Positions 28,016 to 38,008 of a stretch of DNA of 53,693 nt are shown piece after piece. The position numbers and the translations under genes were made by a program. Position 1 is the stretch's first letter. Each line of letters begins with the position of its first letter. The notes beneath the pieces are model-generated. The model worked only from the letters and a program-made list of their open reading frames with translations, was not told the DNA's origin and made no database searches. This DNA is from Rhodobacter sp. GTDB taxonomy: Bacteria; Pseudomonadota; Alphaproteobacteria; Rhodobacterales; Rhodobacteraceae. Where the stretch lies: contig JAJEAY010000015.1 of the NCBI GenBank assembly GCA_022824145.1, positions 1 to 53,693 of the forward strand, in the 5' to 3' direction.

Positions 28016-31000
28016 TCAAGAGGCACCGACGCTTTCCAGCGCCTGCATCACCAACTCCCGCGGAAAACGCATCAGCATCGGTTCGCGGGTCCAGAGAATC
28101 GCAACGTCGACTTCCCTGTCCGGATAGACCGATTCCAGCGCAGCCAGGTAGGCGCCCATCTGGCGCAGCAGGCCGTCCGGTGTTTCCCCGGCGACCGAAG
28201 GCACAACCGCGTTCGTCTTGAAATCCACTGCCAGAACCCGGTCCGGCGAAACCACGACTTTGTCGATCGAACCGGATATGCCTTCCTGCGGAAGGTTCGG
28301 CCCCCGCGCCCAGACATCGACCTCAGACAGCACGCCTCCCTCGAACAGGAACGCCAGCTCATCCGTTTCCAGCACCCGCCGTGCCTCTTCAAACACCTCC
28401 GCCACTTCATCCGGCACCGCGAAGAACTCGTTTTCCAGCAACTGACCGGACACATCTTCCCAACCATCTCTGGACACATTCGGAAGAGCATCCAAAAGTC
28501 TGTGTACCATCGAGCCTCGCCGAAGGAGTATCTCCCTCGATTCCAGCGCATCTTCCCCCTGCAGAGACTTGGCGCCGCCAAGATCGGAAGGCGCAAGCGG
28601 TGTACTGGTCGGCTGCGGAGCTACAGCAACACGATTGACCCACGCAGGAACAGCGATGTCCGGACGGTCGGCTTCCAAGGACTCGCATATCGGGCCGGAC
28701 TCCCATTCTCCATGCGAATACCTAAGGCCTTCATCTCCTGTCGGAGCCTTGAGATTTCTGGCATCGCCCAGATTCTCGATCGCGCCGGCGGCGACCTGGT
28801 ACCAGCTCTCGCCCTCGTCCCCGACCTCTCCCGATGCGGCGATGATCAGCCAGTTCTCCGCCCGCGTCATCGCAACATAGAGAAGCCGCTGATCCTCTTC
28901 AGTCTGCGCCTCCCGCAACCGGTCAAGCGCCTCCACCATCAACTTCGGCTGGTTCAGTTTCGGCAGGCGCCACACCATGCGGTTCGGGCGCAGCGGAATG
29001 ATCTCATCGCGCAATGGAACCGTACGCCTGGCGGTATCGGGCAGAATCACGATCGGCGCCTCAAGACCTTTCGCACCATGAACGGTCATGACCCGGATCA
29101 GATCTCCGGCACTGTCCACCTGCCGCTTGATTTCGATGTCCTCCGTCGCAAACCAGGACAGGAAACCGGTAAGGGTAGGAATCTCCAATTCCTCATAAGC
29201 CAGGGACTGGGCGAGCAGTGCGTCGATCCCGTCCTCCGCTTCAGGCCCAAGCCGGGCAAGGAGATTCCTCCGACCGTCATGACGGGTGAGGATTCTCTCG
29301 ATCAGGTCAAAGGGGCGCATATAGTCGATCAGCCCGCGCAGGTCTTCCAGAACATACAGCGTATCCGGGAACTCGTCCTTTCGACTCGACAGAACTTCCC
29401 AGAGCGCCCGGGAACCGCGGTTCGCCGCGAGTCCGTACAGTTCGGACTCGGACCATCCGAACAATGGAGATCTGAGCGCGGCCGCGAGCGACAGGTCGTC
29501 AGCTGGCGTGTCAAGAAACGCCATCAGGGCCGTGATGTCCTTGACCGCCAGTTCCGCCCCCAATTCCAGGCGGTCGGCTCCGGCAATCTGCAGGCCATGC
29601 GCTTTGCATTCCCGGATGATGGCGTTGAACAAAGTCGCTCGGCGACGCACGAGGATAAGGAAGTCCCCCGCCTTGATGCGCCGTCTGGCGCCGCCTTTTG
29701 CAGGAAGTGTCTCCTGTTCGATCATGCGCGTGATCTCGCCCGCGATCTCTCGCGCCAGCACGTTGTCATGATGGTCGTCTGATTTGAGGTCCACTGGGTT
29801 GTACCAGTCTGTGTTGTCCGGCCGGGACATCTTCTCCACCGGGGGCCACAGATCCACGCGGCCAGGCATCCTCTCATGGAACGCCTTGTGCCGTGCGCCA
29901 CCGATGTCGATGGCACTGTCGACAAGCTTCAGGATCGCGTCCGACGACCGGAACGAGTGTTCGAGTTCCATTGAGCGCAGCTTCTGGTTGACGCCGCGCA
30001 ACCGTTCGGCAAAGTGCCGGCGCATGCGTTCGAATTCTCTGGGGTCAGCGCCTTGGAAGGAATAGATCGACTGTTTTCTGTCTCCCACAACAAAAATCGT
30101 GCGCAGGGTGCCGTCACGCGCCCCGAGACCGGTCGTGAATTCCTGTGCGAGCCTCTCGATCACGGTCCACTGTTCCGGGCTGGTATCCTGCGCTTCGTCA
30201 ACGAGTATGTGGTCGAGGCCACCGTCAAGACGATAGAGAACCCATGACGCCACTGCTTCGTCCGAAAGCAGGGACTTCGTCCTCAGGATCAGGTCATCGA
30301 AGTCGAGCCACCCCATCTGCTGCTTGCGCCTGTCGACTGCGGGAAGAAACGCGGCTGCGAATCGATGAAGCGCATGCGACTTCCGGGCGGCCCGAAGGCA
30401 GCACAGCCGGTCGCGCACGGCTTCAACCCGCGCCATCAGCTCATCGAGTGAATCTGCGTCCGGTCCAAGTTCCTTTCGGCATCCTTTGGTCGGAACTCTT
30501 CCGATCTTCGCGGTAAACGGCTCCTTTGTAGTCGGTTTGCTGATAAAGACATCGATGCAGGCATCCAGGGCTTCCATGTCCGGAGCGGACCAGTCGATCC
30601 GGCCAAGACGCTCGGCATACTGCCGGTCGGTCTTCCCGCTACTTGCCCCCATTGCCGAAAGAACTCTTTCAAAGAGAGCCTTTTCGCCACCGCAGAACGT
30701 CTCTTCGAGGGCTCTGGCTTCGTCATAGCTGGCCGGCAGGCCGAACCAGTCAAGGATCTCTTCCAGGCTATGAGCCTCACTGAAGGATTCACGCAGTGAA
30801 ACGACCGCCCGCAGAAGTCCGCCGACCTCGCTTTCCGTGCAGTTCTCGGCCAGAGCATCCACCGCGGCGACCTCCGGTCCGGCGGCCAGGTCATCCAGAA
30901 CCTCTTCGAAAAGCAACGTGCTGGATCTCTCGTCCATCTCGCGAAAGCCCGGCGTCACGCCTGCTTCCAGCGGGAAACGGCGCAGCAGCGAGGCGCAGAA

Positions 31001-31405
31001 CGAATGGATCGTCTGGATTCGCAGACCGCCGGGGGTCTCGATGGCCCGGGCGAACAGGCGACGGGCAGCGGCAAGCAGCTCGGGATCGCGAACCCCGTCG
31101 ACTCCAAGTCCTTCAAGATCGGCTGTGAGGTCACTGTCTGGCGTCATCGACCAGGAACCGAGGCGCTTGAACAGCCGGTTCTGCATTTCTGACGCGGCGG
31201 CCTTCGTATAGGTCAGGCAAAGGATGTTCTGGGGATTGACGCCGTTGAGCAGAAGCCTGGCAACCCTGTCAGTCAGAACCCGTGTCTTGCCCGAACCGGC
31301 ATTCGCTGACAGCCATGTCGAGGCATCCGGAGCAGCGGCCTCGTTCTGTCTTTGTGTCGCGTCATCCGTCACCGATCCGCTCACTGGGGTTGTCATGGTT
31401 CCCAT
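28016..31405 (-). CDS. addA: Double-strand break repair helicase-nuclease AddA
   Basis: 1129 residues. The ATG at 31405 shares its A with the addB stop (TGATG), so translation is coupled. A UvrD-like superfamily 1 helicase: Walker A LSANAGSGKTRVLTDR (about 32-47), LCLTYTKAAASEMQNRLFKR motif Ia, HILVDEAQDTSPEQW motif II, FVVGDRKQSIYSFQGADP motif III and VMTVHGAKGLEAPIV motif V. The C-terminal RecB-type nuclease has DRVLAVDFKTNAVVP. With AddB it resects double-strand ends up to a Chi-like site and loads RecA. Length and motif set are those of the alphaproteobacterial form. Confidence 0.93.
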   Translation of the reverse strand: MGTMTTPVSGSVTDDATQRQNEAAAPDASTWLSANAGSGKTRVLTDRVARLLLNGVNPQNILCLTYTKAAASEMQNRLFKRLGSWSMTPDSDLTADLEGLGVDGVRDPELLAAARRLFARAIETPGGLRIQTIHSFCASLLRRFPLEAGVTPGFREMDERSSTLLFEEVLDDLAAGPEVAAVDALAENCTESEVGGLLRAVVSLRESFSEAHSLEEILDWFGLPASYDEARALEETFCGGEKALFERVLSAMGASSGKTDRQYAERLGRIDWSAPDMEALDACIDVFISKPTTKEPFTAKIGRVPTKGCRKELGPDADSLDELMARVEAVRDRLCCLRAARKSHALHRFAAAFLPAVDRRKQQMGWLDFDDLILRTKSLLSDEAVASWVLYRLDGGLDHILVDEAQDTSPEQWTVIERLAQEFTTGLGARDGTLRTIFVVGDRKQSIYSFQGADPREFERMRRHFAERLRGVNQKLRSMELEHSFRSSDAILKLVDSAIDIGGARHKAFHERMPGRVDLWPPVEKMSRPDNTDWYNPVDLKSDDHHDNVLAREIAGEITRMIEQETLPAKGGARRRIKAGDFLILVRRRATLFNAIIRECKAHGLQIAGADRLELGAELAVKDITALMAFLDTPADDLSLAAALRSPLFGWSESELYGLAANRGSRALWEVLSSRKDEFPDTLYVLEDLRGLIDYMRPFDLIERILTRHDGRRNLLARLGPEAEDGIDALLAQSLAYEELEIPTLTGFLSWFATEDIEIKRQVDSAGDLIRVMTVHGAKGLEAPIVILPDTARRTVPLRDEIIPLRPNRMVWRLPKLNQPKLMVEALDRLREAQTEEDQRLLYVAMTRAENWLIIAASGEVGDEGESWYQVAAGAIENLGDARNLKAPTGDEGLRYSHGEWESGPICESLEADRPDIAVPAWVNRVAVAPQPTSTPLAPSDLGGAKSLQGEDALESREILLRRGSMVHRLLDALPNVSRDGWEDVSGQLLENEFFAVPDEVAEVFEEARRVLETDELAFLFEGGVLSEVDVWARGPNLPQEGISGSIDKVVVSPDRVLAVDFKTNAVVPSVAGETPDGLLRQMGAYLAALESVYPDREVDVAILWTREPMLMRFPRELVMQALESVGAS

Positions 31406-34347
31406 CAGCCGACGTCCTGATGAACTGGTTCGTCGCTGTCGCTCCATTCCCCAAAGCGGGCCAGATGGTCGAAGTCACCTCCGAACGACACTGATTTCAC
31501 CGCACGCCGCGACATATAGCCCTGATCGGGAGACTGATATTCTGCCAGGAGGCACTCCAGTTCTTCCAGGGTTTTTTCTGTCTCATCGCCCTGCAGGTCG
31601 GTGGACTCGAGTTTGGGGCTGGCGCCAAGACCGATGTAGGCGACCCTGGATACCTTGCCTTTATCAATGTTTTCCACCGCGTCCTTTTCAATCAGGATGG
31701 CCGACAGCAGCAGCTGCTTGTCAAAATGCCGCTGCTGGTTTTTGGTTGGCGGCGTCCCGGTCTTGTAATCAAACACCGCCAGGGAACCGTCATCGCGCCG
31801 ATCGATCCGGTCGATCATCCCGTGCAGAGTGATATCTGTCTTCGGCAGAAGGAATCTTCCCCTGCGTTCCAGAGCAACCGGTTCCGCTTCCGTCTGGCGT
31901 TCGATCTCCCCGGCAACGAACCAGTCAGCGATTCTCACCAGTCTGGCGCGCCAGAATCTCCGGGTCGATGGCCATGCGACTTCGGTCGCCATAACGTCGT
32001 CCGCGATTTCGAGCAGGCGGGCGCGGCTTTCGGCATGGTTCACTACCGGTCTCTGGCCGACGAACCGCTCAACGATTTGGTGAATGACCGTTCCGCGCAT
32101 CGGCGCATCCGGGGCGTGGTGCAGAGGATCCAGCATCCTAAGGCCCAGGATCCGCCGCGCATAAATGGCGTACGGATCACGGATCAGCCGTTCCACCTCG
32201 GTTATCGAAATCCCTTTCGGACGATGCGTTACCGGCGGCCGAGGCGCGGGGCGGGGCGCGCTTGGGGCTGTTTCATCGGGCTCATCCAGACGCTGCGCCA
32301 GCTCAAGCCAGTACCTTCCGCGCATTCGCATGCGCTCCAGGGCCATGTTGCCGTCGTCCGACAGCCCACCCAAGAGATTCGTCAGGCGGTTGAGCCAGCG
32401 TGAGGGTACCGTCGGCGCCTCGGAATCCCGAACGGCACGGGAAAGCACCACCTCCGGCGCGGCGATCGCCTGCTGAACGTCGTGCGCAGAAAGACCAACT
32501 CTCCGATCCGGCAAAAGCAGGCCTGCCTGCGCACGCAGCTGGCGGTTGAGCCAAGGATCCGGCGGGGAGGCAACAGGCCAAATGCCTTCGTTCATTCCCG
32601 CGAGGATCACAAGTTGGGCCCCTTGGACGCGCGACTGCTGAAGCCCCCAGATCATCATTCCACTATGCACACCGGTCAGATCATGCACTGAGTTCCGCCA
32701 AAGAACCGAATCAAACAGGGACGCATAGTCCGTCGGCGTCAACATCCCTCCATGCCGCGCTTCACGGCGCAGTTCATCGACCGCGACCCGTACGTTCGCG
32801 TTTGCGTGCCCCTCCCAGAGCCTGCCGGAACCCTCCGCTGCAAGACCTGCTGCGAAAGCTTCCGCAATGCGGATGTGATGTTCGACATGTTCCGTCAGGC
32901 TGCGCTCACCAATTTCCGAAAGCCCGTCCAGCAGGCGGGCAAGCCACTCCGCCCAATCCCGCCGCGAAAGTCCAGAATCCTCGGCCCACCGAAGCAGATC
33001 CCCGGCACCGGGATACGACGGCCCCGAGTGGCGTAGTTTCAGTTCCAGACCGCGTGTATGCCGAAGGTGTACGCCACGGCCGGGGCCAGTGGAACCGGTC
33101 AGAGGATGCTTCAACAGGGCGAGCAGAGCGCCTGCGGTCAGAGTCTGGCCAAAGAGACCGGCAATCTGCCGAAGGAAGCGGCCCGGCGTAGTCAACGGCA
33201 GCGGCATTCCACCCGAATCGTCGGGCTTGATGCCCCAGCGGTCGAGTGCAGCGGTCACCTGCCGGGTAAGCGTGCGGTCGGGTGTCACCAGTGCCGCCGT
33301 CCTGCCGTCCTCGACCGCTTCCCTGAGCAGAAGGGAAATGGCTGACGATTCGGCACGCAGAGACGGAGCTTCGATCAGGGTCAGCGCCGCCGTTGCCTGT
33401 TCGATCCCGGTAAGGCCGGCGCCTTCCGAGCACCATTGATCGGTGACCGGCGCCGGCCTCAGCGCCAGGGAAACCAGACGGTTGCGATCCGGCGACGGCG
33501 GCTCAAGCGACGGCTCCCAAGACTGGATTTCGTTTGGCTCGCATCCAAGATCCCTGCAAAGGCGGGCAAACCGGTACTGCGGATGGTCCTGGGTCAAAAG
33601 CGGGTCATCCAGACGCGCCCATACATGCTGCGGAAGGTCAAAATCCACGCATGGCAGGACAACCGCCCCCTGAGGCAGCCGTGCCACCGACCGCATGAAC
33701 AGTGCTGTGGCTTCCCTTGATCCCGTGGAGCCAGCGACAAGGACCGGATGCGAAGGAGGATTGGCCGACCACTGGCCCGCAAGCCGTTCTGCCACCAGCC
33801 GCTGCCTCGCCAGGGCGCCCGGACCATAGCCCGTTTCGGTCCCGAAATACCGTTCTACAAGAGATACGAACTGAAGGCCGCGCTGCCAGTGACCCGATAC
33901 ATCCGTTACGTCGAGCTCTCTGATCCGTTCCGGCGGAACCCCTTCGCTCTGCATTTCGTCCAGCAGTCCCGCAAGACTGTCAGCAAGCGCGAACATTGCC
34001 GAGCGGGGCGCGAGGTCCGGCTGCTGTTCCAGCAGCTTTCCAACCAGCTGGGTCAGTTCCAGCCGGCGGCGCAATGGCGGTTCCGACCGTGGTATGTCCG
34101 GAAAGCGCGCGTCACTGGAAAGATCGGTGACCACCCGGATGCGTGGAAGAAACGTTGCGGGCCCGTTCGCGAACAGCGATTTCAGCCGCCGCTGCATCGC
34201 GCGGGTGTTCACGAAGACCTCAACCCGGGCGACGGCTTCGGGTGGCTGGCCTTGCAGCCGCCGCCGCAATCCCTCCATCAGCGCCATTGGGAAATCGACG
34301 CCTGGAGGAACGCCGAACAGCCGAGGTCGCTTCGCAGGCTCAAACAT
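31405..34347 (-). CDS. addB: Double-strand break repair protein AddB
   Basis: 980 residues from the ATG at 34347, which overlaps the end of murU by 8 bases. The N-terminus (RPRLFGVPPGVDFPMALMEG) is the degenerate helicase-like region typical of alphaproteobacterial AddB. The middle has VILAGMNEGIWPVASPPDPW and the C-terminus has the second nuclease of the complex, with TLHGMIDRIDRRDDGSLAVF followed by DYKTGTPP. I do not see the four-cysteine iron-sulfur cluster known from Bacillus AddB. It works with AddA in end resection. The first 29 residues of the longer frame are rejected because they lie inside murU. Confidence 0.92.
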   Translation of the reverse strand: MFEPAKRPRLFGVPPGVDFPMALMEGLRRRLQGQPPEAVARVEVFVNTRAMQRRLKSLFANGPATFLPRIRVVTDLSSDARFPDIPRSEPPLRRRLELTQLVGKLLEQQPDLAPRSAMFALADSLAGLLDEMQSEGVPPERIRELDVTDVSGHWQRGLQFVSLVERYFGTETGYGPGALARQRLVAERLAGQWSANPPSHPVLVAGSTGSREATALFMRSVARLPQGAVVLPCVDFDLPQHVWARLDDPLLTQDHPQYRFARLCRDLGCEPNEIQSWEPSLEPPSPDRNRLVSLALRPAPVTDQWCSEGAGLTGIEQATAALTLIEAPSLRAESSAISLLLREAVEDGRTAALVTPDRTLTRQVTAALDRWGIKPDDSGGMPLPLTTPGRFLRQIAGLFGQTLTAGALLALLKHPLTGSTGPGRGVHLRHTRGLELKLRHSGPSYPGAGDLLRWAEDSGLSRRDWAEWLARLLDGLSEIGERSLTEHVEHHIRIAEAFAAGLAAEGSGRLWEGHANANVRVAVDELRREARHGGMLTPTDYASLFDSVLWRNSVHDLTGVHSGMMIWGLQQSRVQGAQLVILAGMNEGIWPVASPPDPWLNRQLRAQAGLLLPDRRVGLSAHDVQQAIAAPEVVLSRAVRDSEAPTVPSRWLNRLTNLLGGLSDDGNMALERMRMRGRYWLELAQRLDEPDETAPSAPRPAPRPPVTHRPKGISITEVERLIRDPYAIYARRILGLRMLDPLHHAPDAPMRGTVIHQIVERFVGQRPVVNHAESRARLLEIADDVMATEVAWPSTRRFWRARLVRIADWFVAGEIERQTEAEPVALERRGRFLLPKTDITLHGMIDRIDRRDDGSLAVFDYKTGTPPTKNQQRHFDKQLLLSAILIEKDAVENIDKGKVSRVAYIGLGASPKLESTDLQGDETEKTLEELECLLAEYQSPDQGYMSRRAVKSVSFGGDFDHLARFGEWSDSDEPVHQDVG

Positions 34348-35017
34348 CAAGCATCCTCTCCGCCAGTTCGACACATTCGGGCCGCCCGACATCGCACCAC
34401 GCCCCATCGTATTCCAAACCGAACAGCATGCCATCGGCGGCCATCCCGTCCCAAACCGAATTGAGCGAAAACCTTTCGTTCTGAACGTCGTGCAGGCGTG
34501 CGGTTTTCATGATCTGCAGACCCGTATACACGAGATCGGATCCGCGGCTAAGGCGCCCGTGGTGGTCCATCGTGAAGTCACCTGCCCCCAGATAACCGGA
34601 TGCCCTGTCCCGCCGAACCAGAAGCAGCATGGCTTCCATCCGATCCGGTCGCCAGGACTCGAGAAGCGCCGTGACCGGATTGCCGCCTTTCCAGACGGCA
34701 TCCGTGTTGAGCGTGACGACAGTATCCGCGCGCAGATGAGGCAAGGCGTTGCGGACCCCCCCACCAGTGTCCAGCAGTTCCGGCTCGAATACCGTGGTGA
34801 CTTCGGTGCCGCAGAGATGCCGTTCCAGCATTTCGGAGAGATAATGGGTATTCGCCACAATTCTCATGATGCCCGCCCCGCGCGCAATATCGATCGCGTG
34901 ATCGATCAAAAGCCGACCGGCCACAGAGACCAGCGGCTTCGGCCGCGTTTCGGTCAAGGGCAACATTCGGGTTCCAAGACCTGCGGCGAACAGCATCAGC
35001 GGTGGATTTGATGGCAT
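34340..35017 (-). CDS. murU: N-acetylmuramate-1-phosphate uridylyltransferase-like nucleotidyltransferase
   Basis: 225 residues of the sugar-nucleotidyltransferase family. LFAAGLGTRMLPLTETRPKP is the NTP-binding loop (R17, K27), NTDAVWKGG near residue 104 has the metal-binding aspartate, and GAWCDVGRPECVELAE closes the fold. MurU joins MurNAc-1-P to UMP, making UDP-MurNAc in peptidoglycan recycling that bypasses fosfomycin-sensitive MurA. The partner kinase gene amgK overlaps it by 22 bases, which is the main support over other glucose-1-P or mannose-1-P transferases. Confidence 0.85.
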   Translation of the reverse strand: MPSNPPLMLFAAGLGTRMLPLTETRPKPLVSVAGRLLIDHAIDIARGAGIMRIVANTHYLSEMLERHLCGTEVTTVFEPELLDTGGGVRNALPHLRADTVVTLNTDAVWKGGNPVTALLESWRPDRMEAMLLLVRRDRASGYLGAGDFTMDHHGRLSRGSDLVYTGLQIMKTARLHDVQNERFSLNSVWDGMAADGMLFGLEYDGAWCDVGRPECVELAERMLDV

Positions 35018-36018
35018 CGTCCCTTCAGCTCAAGCAGGTTGGAAGGCGTCGGTTCAGGCAGGTCTTCGGCAACGATCCCAGCGACCTCTGCCAGGGCGGG
35101 ATGGGACAGGCAGTTCATTACATGCTGCCAGACCCTGGGAATGAAGTCGAGGTAGCGCGGCTTCCCGCTTTCGACCGCCAGGCGGGCGAAGACACCGAGA
35201 ATGCGTAGATTGCGCTGTGCCCCGACCGCCGCGAAGGCAGCTTCGAGCGCTGTCGGATCACGTCCCGTCGCTTTGGCGAACCGGTGCTTCGCATCGGCGG
35301 AAACACCCGGAGAAACATCCCGCCGGGCGTCAAGCAGCATTGAGACCAGATCGTATCCCGGCGGTCCTGCCATTGCGTCCTGGAAATCGAGCAGTCCCAC
35401 GCGCCGGAGTCCGACACGGTCGGGCATCCAGATCAGGTTTTCGGAATGGAAATCCCTTAACAGAAATGTTGGCTGGCCCATACCTGTTGCTGTCGCCGAC
35501 AGCGCGGCCTGGAGTCCGGTTCTGAGCCGCTCGAATCCGACGCGCCGGGCTGCGCGGATACCGTCCCGGTACCATTCATAGGCGGGTTCCACCTGCGCCG
35601 CCATCAATTCCGGCCCAAGGGCTGGCGCAGATTCAGGGACCGCGAGGCCGTCAAGCTCTACCAGAACATCTGTAGCGGCCTCGTAAAGGGTCGGTTCCAT
35701 TTCCGGCCGTTCTTCGGCCAGTCGAGAGAACACAAGGTCGCCGAGATCCTCCAGAAGGGCAAAGCCGCCGACCCGATCCGCAGCCAAAGCCGCGGGAACG
35801 CTCAGACCCACATCTTCCAGGAAGCGGGCGACGTCCAGAAACCGACCGACGCTCTGTCCGCGTTCCGGAGGCGCATCCATCAGGATTGCGGTGTTTCCAG
35901 CGCTTCTAAGGCGGTAATACCTCCGGGCCGATGCGTCACCGGCGAGCGGCGCCATTTCCCACCCTGCGCATACAGTTCCGTCAACAAATGCCTTTGCAAG
36001 GCGCAGCCGCTCATCCAT
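34996..36018 (-). CDS. amgK: AmgK-type amino-sugar 1-kinase (aminoglycoside phosphotransferase fold)
   Basis: 340 residues from ATG 36018, overlapping the tsaE stop by 8 bases. An APH/choline-kinase fold: LAGDASARRYYRLR is the nucleotide-binding loop, LLEDLGDLVFSRL is the hinge, RDFHSENLIW has the catalytic D189 and the metal ligand N194, and GLLDFQDAMAGPPGYDLVSM has D211. AmgK phosphorylates MurNAc or GlcNAc at the anomeric position, producing the MurU substrate. The pairing with murU and tsaE is the standard arrangement. It is unlikely to confer antibiotic resistance despite the fold. Confidence 0.88.
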   Translation of the reverse strand: MDERLRLAKAFVDGTVCAGWEMAPLAGDASARRYYRLRSAGNTAILMDAPPERGQSVGRFLDVARFLEDVGLSVPAALAADRVGGFALLEDLGDLVFSRLAEERPEMEPTLYEAATDVLVELDGLAVPESAPALGPELMAAQVEPAYEWYRDGIRAARRVGFERLRTGLQAALSATATGMGQPTFLLRDFHSENLIWMPDRVGLRRVGLLDFQDAMAGPPGYDLVSMLLDARRDVSPGVSADAKHRFAKATGRDPTALEAAFAAVGAQRNLRILGVFARLAVESGKPRYLDFIPRVWQHVMNCLSHPALAEVAGIVAEDLPEPTPSNLLELKGRCHQIHR

Positions 36019-36511
36019 CGGGCGACTCAGGAGCAACCTGCAGGAAGCGATGCGTCCATTTGCTGTCTGATGACGTCGCCCGCACGAGTCTCTCTCCCGG
36101 AGTGTCGGTCATTTCGAGGTGCAGGTTCAGAGCATCTTTTGGCGCCAGGCTTCCGAGCCTGTCCGGCCATTCCAGCAGACAGACCGCATTGTCGAACGCG
36201 CTCTCCAGCCCAAGCTCAGCGACGTCGTCCGCGCCCTGCAGGCGATAAAGGTCAACATGCCAAAGTTCGGTTGTTCCGTCCGAATAGACCTGGACCAAGG
36301 TAAAGGTCGGTGAGGGGACTTCCTCAAACCTGCCTGCCTCAGCAAGCCGGGTCTGGATCAGGGCCCGGGCGAAATGGGTCTTTCCTGAACCGAGTCCGCC
36401 CTGAAGAAGGATTGCATCGCCAGGACGCAGAACTGGCGCCAGCGCCGCCGCGAGCGCCGCTGTCTCGCTGGCGGAACCAAACCGGAACGATCTGTCAAAT
36501 TCGCTTCCCAT
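36011..36511 (-). CDS. tsaE: tRNA threonylcarbamoyladenosine biosynthesis ATPase TsaE
   Basis: 166 residues from ATG 36511. Walker A LLQGGLGSGKTHFAR (36-50), then VPSPTFTLVQVYSDG, LWHVDLYRLQG and LLEWPDRLG are all typical of TsaE. It is the ATPase that drives TsaB-TsaD in making t6A at position 37 of ANN-decoding tRNAs, in the cytoplasm. It is followed by amgK with an 8-base overlap. The frame extends 20 codons upstream without conserved features. Confidence 0.93.
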   Translation of the reverse strand: MGSEFDRSFRFGSASETAALAAALAPVLRPGDAILLQGGLGSGKTHFARALIQTRLAEAGRFEEVPSPTFTLVQVYSDGTTELWHVDLYRLQGADDVAELGLESAFDNAVCLLEWPDRLGSLAPKDALNLHLEMTDTPGERLVRATSSDSKWTHRFLQVAPESPDG

Positions 36512-36577
36512 CGCGTCGCACTGGGCAAAGTTCACAATGCCTGCAAATGTCCGCACAGGAAGGTGGAACACCCCTGT

Positions 36578-37126
36578 TCAGCCGCTGCAGCGATTCTTGG
36601 CATCCTCAATCGCGGCGGTGATGCCCAGTAGCGAGAAAGTGTCCTTCGTCGTGGTCCCGCGGCTGGACACGCCAACAACAACCGCCTCGTTTCCACGCTT
36701 CAGAGCCTCGACCAGTTTCCTGTCGTCTTCATCCGAGTTTGTCCAGGCCAACTCTCCAACCGTCAATGGCAGGCTGAAGCTCTGGCCGTCGATGTCCACC
36801 TTGACGACCTCACCGTCACGGAATGGATAGCCGCTCTCGAACGAAACACCGCCGTTCACGTTTTCATCGGGAATGAAAGAGATGTACAGCAGTATCCTGC
36901 CACGGCGGACAGACACGACCCTCCCGTCGCGTGTGTTTACGGTTTCCTTTGGCTGCGCCACGCTCCAGCAGTGCCTCGTCGGGCTGGATTCCTCGAACAC
37001 GCTCCAATCGGTGTGTACCGCCACGCGGTTTCTCGATTCCCCAAGCGAGTCGGCCTGGGCGATGGCTGAAGTGGCAGTCAAGGCCGTTGCGAGAATGGCC
37101 AGCCCGTGAAGTATCGATAAGTGCAT
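36578..37126 (-). CDS. Invasion-associated locus B (IalB) family periplasmic protein
   Basis: 182 residues from ATG 37126, giving a clean signal peptide (LSILHGLAILATALTATSAI, with cleavage likely after AIAQA). The mature part has the IalB pattern: HTDWSVFEESSPTRHCWSVA with the first cysteine, VVSVRRGRILLYISFIPDEN, SFESGYPFRDGEVV, and a terminal NRCSG cysteine that can pair with it. The family was named for a Bartonella invasion locus but is widespread in free-living alphaproteobacteria, where its periplasmic function is unknown. It lies 66 bases upstream of tsaE on the same strand. Confidence 0.78.
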   Translation of the reverse strand: MHLSILHGLAILATALTATSAIAQADSLGESRNRVAVHTDWSVFEESSPTRHCWSVAQPKETVNTRDGRVVSVRRGRILLYISFIPDENVNGGVSFESGYPFRDGEVVKVDIDGQSFSLPLTVGELAWTNSDEDDRKLVEALKRGNEAVVVGVSSRGTTTKDTFSLLGITAAIEDAKNRCSG

Positions 37127-38008
37127 CTGTCTCCTGCCTATGCCGTTCAACCTTTCGCCTCATTGCCTGGCCGTTTTGGATCGGCCTATTTCTTCGGGCG
37201 CAGACCGCCCGACTCGAGTCGCATCATGGGTCAGATGCGTTCCGGTTGCAAAGCGTCCGCGTCTGCGAATAGCCATGTCGCAAAAAGGATGCAACCGCCA
37301 GCCCGTTTCGTCACGCAACTGGAACCAAAGTCCCTCACACTTTCGGTTCAAACTGCAGTTCCTGCCTCTTTTCCGGGGAGAGGACAGGGAGAACATCCGT
37401 TTATGATTTCAGCTTCGTTAACGGATTCTTCTGTCTATTTCAGCACAGCCGCCACAGTTCTGCACAACGTGCCAAACGGATTCGGAGCCGTTACTTAAGT
37501 GCGGGAATCTGCCGCGCTGGCCGGCGGGCATCATCAGCCAGTCCATGACAGCTGCGAGCGCGGCCCGGCGCCTTTGGCGGCCACGCGGCGGTGAAGGCAT
37601 TCCATGATTCAGCAATGACGAACCGCCACTGCTACCGCCACAGAAAAACATTCCGCGGCATTCCCGGTCACCCGCTGGTCGTGCCGAATTTCAGCTTGTC
37701 TTCAGCTGCCGTTCTTGACCTTTGCGAGGTTAACTGGCGCTGCAGCCTGTAACCGCCCGAACTTAGGCGTTTCGGTGATGTTGGTGATCTTCGTGGCTGA
37801 ATCCGAGCCGGACCAGCATTGTGGAGCCAATAGGGCAGGAACAGCTCGATAAGGGAGAACGGAACTTTGGTTCCAATGACTTATGCGTAATCAGCAGCTC
37901 CTGCAATGCGTCGGAAGCAAACATGGCGTCTATCGTCTTTTCGGGCAGTTTTTAGGCCATCACAATCGCAAGGTTAATGGCAATGCAGGTTCGACTCAAT
38001 CTGCATTA
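37127..38008. other. Long intergenic region, nothing recognised
   Basis: About 880 bases between the IalB gene and the small protein gene that borders the type III restriction system. Frames are short and shadow-like. No RNA gene, terminator or repeat stands out. The break may mark one edge of the inserted restriction island. Confidence 0.4.

Noticed and set aside
27308-29782. 824-codon open frame on the plus strand
   Set aside because: It runs antisense to addA and trxA, has no domain, and is a shadow of GC-rich coding on the other strand.
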